Assembly: GCA_014529385.2 (NCBI GenBank)
Contig: CM043963.1
Span: forward strand, 76,625,412 to 76,689,411
Direction: 5' to 3'
From: Adiantum capillus-veneris
Lineage: Eukaryota; Streptophyta; Polypodiopsida; Polypodiales; Pteridaceae
Length of the DNA: 64,000 nt
Shown here: positions 11,921-22,523 of the stretch, one piece after another
How the letters are laid out: each line of letters opens with the position of its first letter
Numbering within the stretch: the first letter of the stretch is position 1
Translations under genes and position numbers: made by a program
The notes under the pieces: generated by a model
Told to the model about the DNA's origin: nothing
What the model saw: only the letters and a program-made list of their open reading frames with translations
Database searches by the model: none

Positions 11921-12252
11921 TTACCTCTCTCTTGAAATCATAGTCGTCCTCGACTATGGTGTAGAGAAGATAAAGCATGTAGAGGATCCCTATGTTACCC
12001 TACGACATCATTCCATAATGGATGACTAGTCCATTTGGCGCTTGAGAGCCTGAGGCTGCCGCAAGCATGTCTGCACATTAGTCCTATCAGTCTTCCATAG
12101 TAGAGTGACAAGCTCTACTTGGTGTTCGGGAGACGTTGTCTCCGCAAACTTGATCTAAGCATGCATACTACTTCATTTTTGTGCACAAATAAAGAAAAAG
12201 AGAGTCTTATAAGACAAAAATTTTGTTCATTTTTAACATTTTGTACATTTGC
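11921..12252 (-). other. Gypsy-1 polypurine tract and 3' noncoding region
   Basis: Read on the minus strand, an AG-rich tract (AAGAGAGAGGTAA) abuts the LTR as the likely polypurine tract. Next to it at 11939-11958 is a perfect hairpin, CATAGTCG-TCCT-CGACTATG. The rest to the pol stop at 12253 holds nothing recognised. Confidence 0.8.
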
Positions 12253-15200
12253 TTACTCTTGGGAAGCATTGTAAGCATTGACAAGGTTTAGGTTATCCTT
12301 TAATTGTATGCCTTGCATCCATCTAGCATCTTCAAAAGGATAATTTTTAAACTTAATAAGATATCGTCGGATAGTCTTACCGCCTCTTAATACCTTGTCT
12401 TCATGTCGGAGAATGGACTCGGGCTGCAGCACCTCCTCGTGGTCCTCGATCTCCGGTGGGTCTTGAGGTGGCTCTCCTTTGTAAGGCTTTAATAGGCTCA
12501 CATGAAAAGCATTGTGTATGAGCCAATGATTGGGCAACTTAAGTTGATAGGCCATCTCATTGATTGGCCTAAGAATCTGGAAGGGACCATAATACCTTTT
12601 TGCTAGTTTAGCATAGTACTTTTGGTGGCCCGTAGGATTCTTGCCCGTCGTGTGCCTTAATCGAGCCTTGGGAAACTTTAACAAGACCCAATCGTTTTCT
12701 TTAAAGGCTTGGGATCTTCTGTGCTTGTCAGCAGCAGCCTTTTGCCTTTGCTGTGAGATAGAGATAGCATCCTTAACCTTTTGGAAAGATTCTTGTAGGT
12801 CTCGGCTATACTCATCTGCAGCGAAGATCTTCCCATGTACCTTAAGTAGCAAGGGACTTTTTGATCTTCCCTCAATGAGCTCGAAAGGTGCTTTTCCTGT
12901 GGAAGTATGTACAGTGTTATTGTAAGCATACTCTACTAAGGGTAAGTACTTCTCCCATTGGGATCTTTGATCTACTTCCGTTACATAGGCTTTTAGTAGA
13001 TCAAGAATGGTTAGGTTATCTATTTCACTTTGGCCATCAGTTTGTGGATGATAGGCCGAAGAGAAGTTTAGCCTTGTTCCTAAATTCTCAAAGAGACCCT
13101 TCCAGAAATTACTGGTCATTCTAGGATCTCTATCCGACACTATGGACATTGGCAAGCCATGGTACTTGAAAATTTGTGAAATGAAGAGGGTTGCCATTTG
13201 ATGGGCTTTGATAGTCTTTTTGACAGGTATAAAATGAGCTTGTTTACTGAACCTGTCTACTATCGTCCATATTCCCGTATTCCCATGGATAGACTTAGGC
13301 AATCCAAAGATAAAATCCATGGATATGCTCTCCCAAGGTGAATTAGGGATTGGCAATGGTTGAAGCAATCCAAGTTGCTTCCCTCTATCAAATTTTGTCT
13401 TTTGACATACCACACATTTGGAAACATACTCGTGTATGTTCACTTTCATGGTAGGCCAATAGAAATATGTTTCAATTCCCTTTAGGGTAGACTGAATCCC
13501 TCTATGCCCCGCATATGGGGGAGCATGAGATTCATACATTACTTTCTCACGTAGTGAGTTAGTAACGCATAGTCTATTGCCATAGAGAAGATAACCATCT
13601 TGTAAAGTAAATGGTTCTTCTTTCTTCCCTAATGCAAGGGCTGAAATCACATCTCTAAATCGGGATCAATAGCATACTCATCTATCATTGAAGATAGATC
13701 ATTGTGAGTTGCTATGGAAACCGCATTCACTCTCGGTCGTCTTGAGAGTGCATCGGCTACTTGATTATGCTTGCCAGCAATGTGAGCAATATGAAAATGA
13801 AATTGCGAAAGAAAATTTGCCCACCTCATTTGTTTGTCGGAGAGCTTGGTCTGCGTCATGAAGTACTTAAGACTTTGGTGATCCATTCGCAGAATGAAAG
13901 GAGTCCCCAATAAATAGTGCTTCCATGAGTCTAAGGCATGTAGAACTGCAAGGAGTTCTTTTTCGTATATGCCTAGAGCTTGCTCAACAGGGTCGAGCCT
14001 TCGACTCTCATAGCCTATGGCGTGCCCTTCTTAGAGCAGAACAGCCCCAAGGCAATCACTACAAGCATCACATTGGACCTCAAATGGTTTTGAGAGATCC
14101 GGTAGTGTAAGCACAGGTTGAGAGATAAGCTTTTCTTTAAGCTTTTCGAAAGCATTGTTCTCCTTAGCAGACCATGTATACCTAACATTTTTCTTTGTTA
14201 GGTCATGTAATGGTCCTGCAATTCGTGAGAACTTTTCTATGAAGCGTCTATAGTATGCACACATACCTATAAAGCTTCTTAGTTCATGAAGATTCCTTGG
14301 TTTAGGCCATCCTTTTATTACCTCTAACTTGGATGGATCCATTTGGATTCCATCTTGAGAGATAATGTGACCTAAATATTGAATCTCTTGCAAGAAAAAT
14401 TCACTTTTCTTTCGATTAACATAAAGTTTATTCTCTCTTAAAACTTGAAATATTACCTGGAGATGTTGCTTGTGTTCCTCCAATGAATTAGAGTAGATGA
14501 TAATATCATCAAAGAACACTCCAGTGAAGGTTCGATGAGGCCTGAATAGCTTCTCCATCAAGCGGTTGAATGTGGCTGGTGCATTGGTCAAGCCAAAAGG
14601 CATGACAATGTATTTGTAAAGACCAAATGTAGTACGAAATGCGGTCTTTACAATGTCTTGATCAACTATCCTTATTTGATGATAGCCACTTTTTAGGTCA
14701 ATCCTACTGAAGTAGGTCGATCCTTGTAGCTTATCAAATAGGTCTTCTACCCTTGGAACGGGAAACCTATTCTTGATAGTGATCCTATTTAGTGCTCTAT
14801 AGTCGACACACATACGATATGTGCCGTCTTTCTTTTGCACTAATAGCACAGGTGAGCAAAATGGAGATGAGCTAGGCCTAACCATGCCCTTCTCAACTAA
14901 CTCATGCACTTGCCGCATAATCTCCTCTTGTTGAGCTTGAGAAACTCTATAAGGAGGTTTGTTAGGCGGTGAACTTCCTGGAAGAAGTTCAATTGCATGG
15001 TCGTCATTACCTCGTTTAGGAGGTAGCTCACAAGGGATGTCGTCAATAAAAACATCTTGAAACCCCTTGAGAAAATTAGATAAATCTAATTCCTTTTGGT
15101 TGCTTTTATTTTCTTTTGTTAAAGCATTAGGTTCATTTTGAGAATCTTTAACAAAAATCATGTACACGGAAATAGAGCTCTTTATTGACTTGTTGAAAGC

Positions 15201-15675
15201 TGGTGTATGTACAATGGGGATGGTGTTACCCATCTCCTTAGCATCTATATACATGTCCTTTTCCCTGAACTTAAAGGAGATTCTCCTTTCAGGAAATTTA
15301 ACATTGGCAGCCAGGCGGTCAAACCATGGTGCCCCAAGGATTACATCCTCATGCTTGAGAGGAGAGATAAAGAAGTCCTCTTTGTCCACATAGCCTTGGA
15401 CATGAAGCCTCAATTTCCCGATTAAGGGAGTGACTGAAGCTTCTTGCCCCTTGAAGGCACTGTCTGCGGGTAGGATATCTCCCATCTCGTAGGATTGTAT
15501 GCCTAGCTTGGTGGCTAACTCCATAGATATGAAATTGTGAGTAGAACCAGGGTCAAAGAGAATAAAAGCATCATGTTCTCTTACCTTTCCCCAAGCATGG
15601 CATAGAGGAGATCCTTTGTGGTGAGTTTGGTGAATCTCCTCCTCTTGGATTTCAACCAAAGAAGCTCTAGGAGGA
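12253..15675 (-). pseudogene. Gypsy-1 pol: protease, RT, RNase H, integrase, chromodomain
   Basis: The protease motif is LFDPGSTHNFIS, a D-P-G in place of the usual D-S/T-G. RT has KKDGTYRMCVDYRALN, DLKSGYHQIR and the FFDD active site near 14515. RNase H has FEVQCDAC and YEKELLAVLHAL. Integrase has an H-H-C-C zinc region (HRGIQSTLK to KCVVCQKTK), DDE-core segments SMDFIFGLP, IVSDRDPRMT and YHPQTDGQSEI, then a chromodomain near the C-terminus ([14 protein letters not shown]). The frame is broken by TAA at 14031-14033 in RNase H, where gypsy-2 has CAA, and by a one-base deletion near 13657, where gypsy-2 keeps the extra T. It is otherwise open for about 1,140 codons and continuous with gag. Confidence 0.95.
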
Positions 15676-17186
15676 TCTTAGCGGTTGTTCTTTTGGGGAC
15701 AAGCGCGGTATGCATGCCCTTGTTCGCCACACTTGAAACACCGGTTATCTTTACGATAACGCTCAAGCTCTTCAGGAGAGAGTTTATTCTTTCCTTTGTA
15801 AACTCCCTTCTCTTTAGCTTTGTTGGAATTGCCCTTAGGAGACTTTTGGACATTGTCCTTCCCCTTAAGCTCATTGGAACCCTTGTTTTCCGGGGGCTTA
15901 TTATTTCTTTTACCCCCCGTTTGGAAATTGATTCGCGAGGCCACCATAGTATGGTGTATTACCGCCGATATGGTACGTGGCCTTTGGGAGTTGACATACT
16001 CCGCCATTTCTTCGGTTAAGCCCGCACAAAATTGTTGCTTTTGCTCTCCAAAATCCAACTTTTTGAAGACAGTGGCTTTGAGTTGTAGGTCCCAAAACTT
16101 GTCTACATATTTGTGGATGGATTCATTGGGAGAGAGCTTTAAGCTTCGCCATTCGGTGAGTACTTTGTCTTTGGCATCGGTGGCCAAAAACTGCTTCATA
16201 ATGGAAGCTCTTAAAGCCTTCCATGTTCGTGGAGCTTCACCGTTGGCTCGTAGGCTAGACCACCATTGTCTGGCGGACTTTTGAAAGTGCATAGCTACAT
16301 GGCGTAGCTTAGAGGACTCCGTGAAGCCCTCATCTCCAAACGCCGCATCGAATTGCTGGATAAAGGCCAAAACTTTGTCTGTAGCACCAAAGGTGCCATC
16401 ATAGGTAAGGAAAGAGATGTTCTTCCCTCCCTCTTTGAATTTCTTCAGCTTGGACGACCTCTTCCATGCGGCATAGGATTTCCTATGGCCTCTTCTTTTT
16501 GATGGTTCAAAAGTTGCACCATCACTTGCTTCAGAAGATGAAGAATTTGAAGAAGGTGGAGAAGAGGGTGACCTCTTTCTCGCCTTTTTCTTGTCTTGAT
16601 CTTTGTCGTCTTCACCATAGCTTTCATAAGAGGAAGAGGATGAAGAAGATGGAGAAGAGGGTGTCCTCTTTCTCGCCTTTTTCTTCTCTTGCTTTTTATC
16701 ATCCCTCTTTGAATTATGGCGTGGAGAAGAGTGTGATGGTCTTCTCCGCTTTGGTGGTGATGGAGAGTGTTTAGCCCGCCGTCTTCGTGGAGCCATCTCC
16801 GCCGAGGTGACGGGAGACTCGCTTCTTTCTCGTTCCTTCGGTGGAGGCTCTTGAGTTCTCCTTTGGGAAGGAGATGCATCATCAAGAAGTAAGTTCTTGA
16901 GCCCTTCATATGGATTCTCTTCTTCTTCCCGAATCGGAGAGAGACCTCTTTTGGTAGTCTCACAAGGAGGCTTCCTAGGTGTTCTCTCGTCATGGTGATG
17001 AGCTTGGAGAATCCCGTGAGCACGGAGCTGCCGTTGCACTTCACTTTGGAGAGATGGATTGCCCATGGCTTGTTGAAGCCTAGAAACTAGATAGTTAACA
17101 AGCATTGAAGCATCATTAGTAGCTTGCTCATGAGCAAAATCAAAGTTATCAACATTAATTTCACTCTCTTTACTATTGTCAGCCAT
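15676..17186 (-). CDS. Gypsy-1 gag (capsid and nucleocapsid)
   Basis: 502 codons from ATG at 17184-17186 (MADNSKESEINVDNFDF). A serine, arginine and lysine-rich low-complexity region covers about residues 120-240. A retrotransposon Gag capsid-like domain follows (FIQQFDAAFGD, QWWSSLRANGE, SIHKYVDKFWDLQLKA). A CCHC knuckle (CFKCGEQGHAYRAC) sits near the end. The stop TAA at 15676-15678 lies where gypsy-2 has CAA and reads on into protease, so the ancestral protein was probably one gag-pol frame. Gag would assemble the virus-like particle and bind element RNA. Confidence 0.9.
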
Positions 17187-17602
17187 TCTAACAACTTTTA
17201 GGTGTAAACTTTTTATGTGTACTTTGGCACTTCAAGCCCTAGTTGCTACTCCTCTTTACCCCTTTAGAAAAAGCACTCAAGCTACTGTATCCGCGGCTCG
17301 AATACCATTAATTGCAAGGAATAGAAGAGAGGGTCTTTCGACACCAAAACAGCACCGGCTCCTGTCAAGCTTCTAATAGCTCAATAGTGGTTAAGCCGTA
17401 GGCAAGCCCCGTAGGACTCCACTATTAAGACCATAGCTCTCGACGGTGATGCCCCGTTAACTGCACAAAGGCAGGCGCACTGCAAGGCTGAAAAATCCCT
17501 ATTCTACTTACTCACAGGCAATTAATAATACCAACCATTTGTAGCTAGCTTGAGGACCTCCCTTCTTGAGCAAGAAAGAGAAACCTTGAGCTCTGATACC
17601 AA
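17187..17602 (-). other. Gypsy-1 leader with tRNA-Met primer site
   Basis: The untranslated leader between LTR and gag. On the plus strand, GCTCTGATACCA at 17590-17601 is the reverse complement of the initiator tRNA-Met site TGGTATCAGAGC, one base from the LTR. An inverted repeat AATAGTGG/CCACTATT encloses 17383-17426. No reading frame of note. Confidence 0.92.
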
Positions 17603-19192
17603 TGTAACATTTAATGGCCTATAATCTTATGTGTAGCGGAAATTAGCATGAACATAGTGGGCATTTCATTAGAATAGATTCCTAATGAGAATTACAAGAG
17701 TGCTTGGGTGGAGAGAGCAACAAAAAGCATAACACCTAGTTAGATAGCATCGACAATACTTTCAAAAGAGAGAGAAATTAAGCTATTGACAACAGTTGAG
17801 GACCGGATTTGCATGGAGCCGGTCCCCCCTCCAAAAGGCTTTGTATTATGGTTTCTCCCATCAAGAGAGACATTGTACAATACAATTCTTTGTGTTCCTT
17901 CAAGACTAGCTAGTGCAATGAAGATGGAAGCTTCATACACCAAGCAAAACACTTAATCAAACACAACTTGAATTATCCCCGTTCTCAGACCCAAGACCTC
18001 ACACACCTTCGAAGATGGTGAGAGCTAGCAGGGTATGAGAGTAGATTGAGAAGAAAAAGAAGTATCTTACGAGAAAGATGTACATCTCCTCACATAATCA
18101 CTCATATTAGCATAGCTTAGCTTAGTAATTAGCTTGGTAGAGAAGATGAGCATGCATTGAAGCTTGGCTCTTGGTTGGATTTGCATCCACATGCCAAGAA
18201 AGTGTTGATGTAGGCTTCTATCTCACAAGCTTGGAGTAGGTGATGAGCTCTCCATTAAAGCTTGGGAGGAGATAGAGTATTTTCCCTTCACACATGGTCA
18301 AGTGTGAGAGTGTGTGTGTCAATGCCAAGCAAAAATCAGCCCCCCCTCTCTCTTGGGCGAGCCCTAGCTGCTAATTAGGTCTGGCTTTTGCCTCATTGGA
18401 CCTCCCCAGGTCAAGCCAATAAGAATTAAGCAGCATAAGTGATAGCCTTCTGACATGTGTCCCCCTTTCCCCTTTTGTGAGAGCTTTAGGTAATTAAATA
18501 ATTAAACTAAACTCTCATTGGACCCCTTTGCCTCCTGGCCAATAGGAATCAGGCAAGCCATGGGGCTCCTGAATGCTCATTGGACCCCTTGGGAGACTGC
18601 CCAATAGTCTTCTAGGAGACTTAATTCTCATTGGTTTCTTTTATTAAATGTTTTTAAATTAATTAAACTAGATTTACTCTAGTTTAATTCTCATTGGTCC
18701 AATTCAAGGGTCTTCCAATAGGAACTGGGCACACCTTGTGGGCATCTGGCCTAGGGAGCTGACATGTGTCCCTCATTCCCTTTGTGTAAAGGGAGCCTGT
18801 GTGTGTGTGTGTGTGGCTTTCTCTCTCATCCCTAGCTTTGGGGCTCGCCCCCTCCCATGTAGGGATGTGCAAAGACTTTAGGGCATACACAAAGCATCCA
18901 ATTTTTCCTAGGGTTGACCTTTGGACACAACCTTTGAATTTTGGAACCTTAGCATTTTGGAAGTCTTAATGGGCTGAACCTTAGGGTCTTTTTGGCCCAT
19001 TGTTTCACATGGCTCTTTTGCAGATGGCCCCCCCTTTGGATCCCTATTTTCCCTCCTTTGGATCCCTACTGTGGCCGGTCTGCTAGCTTAACCAATATTC
19101 TAGCTTTTTCTCCCTTGGCACTTCCCCACATTAAATGATCAGTTTAATATGAGAAAATCTTTTAGGAGAATTAGATATTGATTATTATGACA
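17603..19192 (-). repeat. Gypsy-1 5' LTR
   Basis: 1,590 bp. Differences from 10329-11920 seen by eye are about four substitutions and two one-base indels, under half a percent, marking a recent insertion. Confidence 0.95.
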
Positions 19193-19476
19193 GACGCCTT
19201 ATGGCTGATTTGGGTGTTGGACAGGACACTGCCAACACTATCTACATTGACAGTCAGAGCGCATTGGTAGTTGCGAGGAACCCAGTTTTTCATGCTTGCA
19301 CAAAGCACATTGAGGTGCATTACCACTATGTCAGGGAGAGGCTCTCAGCAAGAGAAATCATCTTGGCTTATGTGCCAACACAGGACAACCTTGCAGATAT
19401 TTTCACAAAGGCATTGTCTCATGAGAAGCTTGAAGCTTTCCGCAAAGTTTTGGGCTTACTCCCCTTTGTGGACTGA
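19193..19476 (+). pseudogene. Copia copy 2 pol, 3' part (end of RNase H)
   Basis: Resumes the frame interrupted at 10328 (after the repeated GACGC). It carries the RNase H C-terminal half: IYIDSQSALVVARNP, TKHIEVHYHYVRE and DNLADIFTKALS, ending LLPFVD at TGA 19474-19476. This segment itself is open; the whole gene is disrupted by gypsy-1 and by the 5' truncation. Confidence 0.92.
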
Positions 19477-19542
19477 TCCTGTCCTCAGGGCATGGCACTT
19501 CCCTTTACTCATGTGCGCTGAGCTCTCGTTCACCGCATCACT

Positions 19543-19554
19543 CCAGGGGGGATT
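19543..19554 (+). other. Polypurine tract, copia copy 2
   Basis: CCAGGGGGGATT immediately before the LTR at 19555, identical to the tract at 8568-8579. Confidence 0.85.
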
Positions 19555-19781
19555 TGTTACCATATACATGTGGTAGTGATGTGTGTGAACACACTAGGAC
19601 CGCCGGGGCATTTTTTCCCTCTTTAGGAGGTTTTCTCCCCCGTGCATTGTATATACGCCCATCACTCTAGGGCTATCAATCTTTCCATAGCACACTAAGT
19701 AACACACTCTCTATTGTGTGCCTTTAGCTTCCTTCGTCTTCTGCAAGATGTGTGTGTTTCTCTGCAACCCTAATTCCAACA
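19555..19781 (+). repeat. Copia cluster 3' LTR
   Basis: 227 bp, TGTTAC to CCAACA, matching the 5' LTR except for the 10-base difference near its start. The following bases ATAATTTTGG do not repeat the left flank of the cluster. Confidence 0.92.
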
Positions 19782-21479
19782 ATAATTTTGGCAATCGAAT
19801 CAAAGCATCTAACCGCTAGAGGTGATCTTAGTAATGATTGGTATAACTGGAGAGTTAATCTCAACCACTATTGTATTTTATACACTGCTGATGTTCGGGA
19901 TAGGTCTGCTAATCTGGAACTGTACTTCCCTCGGGTGTTGGTCAATTTACGTGAAAAGTCTTAATTCTGTCTTTGCTCCGTCAAAAGGTCAAACAAGGTC
20001 CAAATTCACTTATGGAAGAAGTTCTGGAACCCTTAAGTCAAATGGAACCTCACTGTATAAGCTCAGTCAACTTTTCTCTTCACTAAGCCCAAGAAGACAT
20101 CCTACGCGTAGGATGTCTCTTGCTCTGTTTTGCCTGGATTTTTGCACTATGGATTCCCCTTGATGTTCTGAGTCCAAAGCTGTTTTTACTTTTTGATTTG
20201 GACACCTATAAGTTGTTCAATGGATCAGAAATCTGTTCTGACAGCCTGATGTTGGTCTTGATCAGTGTAATCAACTCCAATTTTGACCAAAATTGACTAG
20301 GAGGCTTGCCTCAAGCTATACAACACCCTGCTATGCCTACAGTCAGTTTCTGGCTTGATTTTCATGCATTAGACATTCTACGTGTAGCATGTCTTTTTGC
20401 TCTGAATGGATTCAAATGCAAAGCACTGACTCTCCTTAAGGTGCTGATCACTGTGGTATGATCAAAATTGACTTTGGAGTGCAAAATCACACAGATGACA
20501 TCCTACACGTAGAATGTTTGTTTTTGGTCTGTTTGACCCCAGACTTGACCCACAACTTGCCCTTGATGTCAGCAACCCAGTGGTATGCTTAGATTTTGGT
20601 TTGGATTTCAAAAGTCCCCAATTTTAGTTGTTCTAGCCTTTTTCAGTCAAAAGTGCTAAAGTCTGCTTAGAACTCAATTTTCTCACCCAAATGAGATGAA
20701 ACCTCTTTCAGTCGCTCAATATATCATGTAGATCATGCTCATGTAGACATCCTATGGTTTGGGTCTTAAAATAATGCCTTGGCACAATTTGGGTAGGATG
20801 CCTCGCAATTTTTGTCTATCTGGCCTTATCCTGTCAAGATATGGTCAAATTTCCACTTTCCAGGTGCAAATAGGGTAAAACCTACCTTCTAGACACACTG
20901 GTCAACTCAAAATTCCAAAATTCCCACCAGATTAGCCTGTAGACATCCTACGCATAGGATGTCTCCTGGCTTAAAATTAATTTTTTTCTTGACAGAAATG
21001 CTCATGATGCTCTGCAGCTCTATCAGAAACACTCACAACAACTTTTGGACTTCACTTCAGCTTTCAATTACACTTTTGCGTCTTTTACAACTTTGTGATG
21101 AATCTAGCAAGAAAGTATACATGCATGAAGTGCTCTAGATCCTGAATCATGATGTCCTACTTACTCTACTCCTACTCCTCATGTGAAATGGTGATAATGG
21201 TGTTTTGGTTGCTTCCTGGCCTCTCTAGACTCTCAAGCTCTCCTCTCACCGCTTCTACCACTCCAACTCCTATTCATCAACTCAACTAATACCTAAAGCT
21301 ATATTCTCAGTCTACCTAAGTCGAAGGATCTAGGCCAGACACACGCTCCCTAGACTCCCTCTAAGACCTAGAGATTCCTCCACCCTCTGATCCTATCTAA
21401 ATGTAAAACGAGACTCTTGGCAAGTCAAAGAATCCCTATCCTCAAGGACTAGTCTCGGTCACCTACCTAGGGTTTTCGT
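19782..21479 (-). other. Leader fragment of a minus-strand LTR element, with palindrome family
   Basis: Lies inside the LTR-plus-primer-site unit at 21480-22428, so it should be the 5' internal region of that element, cut off at 19782 by the copia LTR. No coding frame found. It holds repeated 24-base palindromes: 20095-20118 (perfect), 20371-20394, 20496-20519 and 20941-20964, with half-sites near 20745 and 20793. Several are followed by a similar TTGCTCTG-like segment, which suggests an older, longer degenerate repeat unit. Confidence 0.55.
20095..20118. repeat. Perfect 24-base palindrome
   Basis: AGACATCCTACG followed directly by its exact reverse complement CGTAGGATGTCT, centred on CGCG. 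It is the best member of a family of at least four in 870 bases. Confidence 0.9.
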
Positions 21480-21496
21480 CCCAGGCAGCGGCGCCA
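21480..21496 (-). other. Primer binding site, tRNA-Asp-like
   Basis: Read on the minus strand: TGGCGCCGCTGCCTGGG, one base from the LTR start TGTTGG at 21498. It resembles the tRNA-Asp complement used by Athila and Tat-type plant elements, with two mismatches as judged from memory of the tRNA end. Confidence 0.6.
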
Positions 21497-21497
21497 A

Positions 21498-22428
21498 TGT
21501 TGGACGGATACGCCGCGACGGACGTCAGCACAGCAAGAACTCACATAACAAGATTTGACAGCTAAGGATGAAGCTCAACCCGTAGGCACGTGGAAGCAAG
21601 CATACGGTGTCAACCTACACTTGACCGACTCCTAACTAATTCCTACAGAGGTTTGTACCCAATGTCTAAGCTACAGTCTTCAAGAGTGCATAAGAGGAAA
21701 CTTCCTACAATGCTTTCTGGAGCCGAATATCCATCAAACAATCTCGAAACACCACAGAACTTGAAGGAGACCCTACTAACACCAATAGGTCGCTCTCCCT
21801 AAGGTCTATGAACCAAAATCCCAACCCAAAACACGTGGTACAAAATCACGTAGGATGTCTGGCCAAAATTTGTAGGTCGTAGTTTTTGAAAACTAAAGTG
21901 CCTAATGTGTAGCTCTACTCAATGCGAACACATGGATATGCTGCAATGAAAAATCGGACAACGTATGCTCACCGAATCACCAGATGAAGCTCGTAGATGG
22001 AGCTCGCAAAACCGGACCGTACGCGCGTAATGTAGGTATTCACATGTAGCTCTCGTCGAGGGAAATACGCTGCATTTTTGCACTCGATTCCGACCACCGG
22101 TGCGCGCGTAGCGTCAAGATGAAGCTCTCACTCTCTCTTGTACACAGTACGCTCACTCACAGACTTCAAACTTTTTGAAATGACAAAAGGTCTCCTTCAT
22201 TAAGGTCAAAAAGTGGTATAAATACCTTACAATTCTCAAACCCTAATGTTCCAATTTAACCATCTACTCAATCTAAATGTCAAAACTGGGATACAATCTG
22301 GAAACTTCTTTAAGCCCCAATATTTACAAGGTGAAATGTCGGGTTTTCTCAATAAATAAATAATTACAAAAAAATAATAATCTGCCGAGCAGTCATTTTC
22401 CGTAGGGTGTGTTCAGCTTCTAACAACA
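21498..22428 (-). repeat. Probable single LTR of a truncated element
   Basis: Starts TGTTGG beside the primer site. CAACA at 22424-22428 gives a 931 bp LTR with TGTTG/CAACA ends. A TATAAATA-containing near-palindrome (GGTATAAATACC) lies near 22212-22223, fitting a U3 promoter. No partner LTR is in the window, so the right boundary is a best guess. Confidence 0.5.
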
Positions 22429-22523
22429 AAACTCACCTAGAAGCGAGCATTCAAAATCAACACAATATTAGAGAGAGTAACTAGCAATTATATTCAACTC
22501 AATAACAAATTCTAAAAAAAGAA

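Larger units (their letters stand above)
10329..19192 (-). mobile_element. Gypsy-1: complete young Ty3/gypsy chromovirus
   Basis: 8,864 bp from TG to CA, with two LTRs of 1,592 and 1,590 bp that differ at about six places, a GACGC duplication on both sides, a tRNA-Met primer site, gag, pol with a C-terminal chromodomain, and a polypurine tract. Order protease-RT-RNase H-integrase is that of Ty3/gypsy, and the chromodomain places it among chromoviruses. It lies in RNase H of copia copy 2. Only three coding lesions were seen: two CAA to TAA changes and one single-base deletion. Confidence 0.96.
3681..19781 (+). mobile_element. Ty1/copia cluster: two rearranged copies, three LTRs, split by gypsy-1
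   Basis: The order is LTR (3681-3917), degenerate gag-pol (copy 1), polypurine tract, LTR truncated at 8715, then copy 2 starting inside its protease region. Copy 2 has a second internal deletion, an RNase H interrupted by gypsy-1 (10329-19192), a polypurine tract and an LTR (19555-19781). Domain order protease, integrase, RT, RNase H is that of Ty1/copia. The bases outside the two ends (TGGGT and ATAAT) do not match, so this is not one simple insertion. It is better explained as recombination between copies. The two copies are closely similar where they overlap. Confidence 0.9.

Noticed and set aside
15676-15678. Programmed stop readthrough between gypsy-1 gag and pol
   Set aside because: Gypsy-2 has CAA at the same codon and reads through, so the stop is a mutation.
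3681-19781. Single complete copia with a gypsy inside
   Set aside because: There are three LTRs, two overlapping pol copies and no matching target duplication, so a simple nested pair does not fit.
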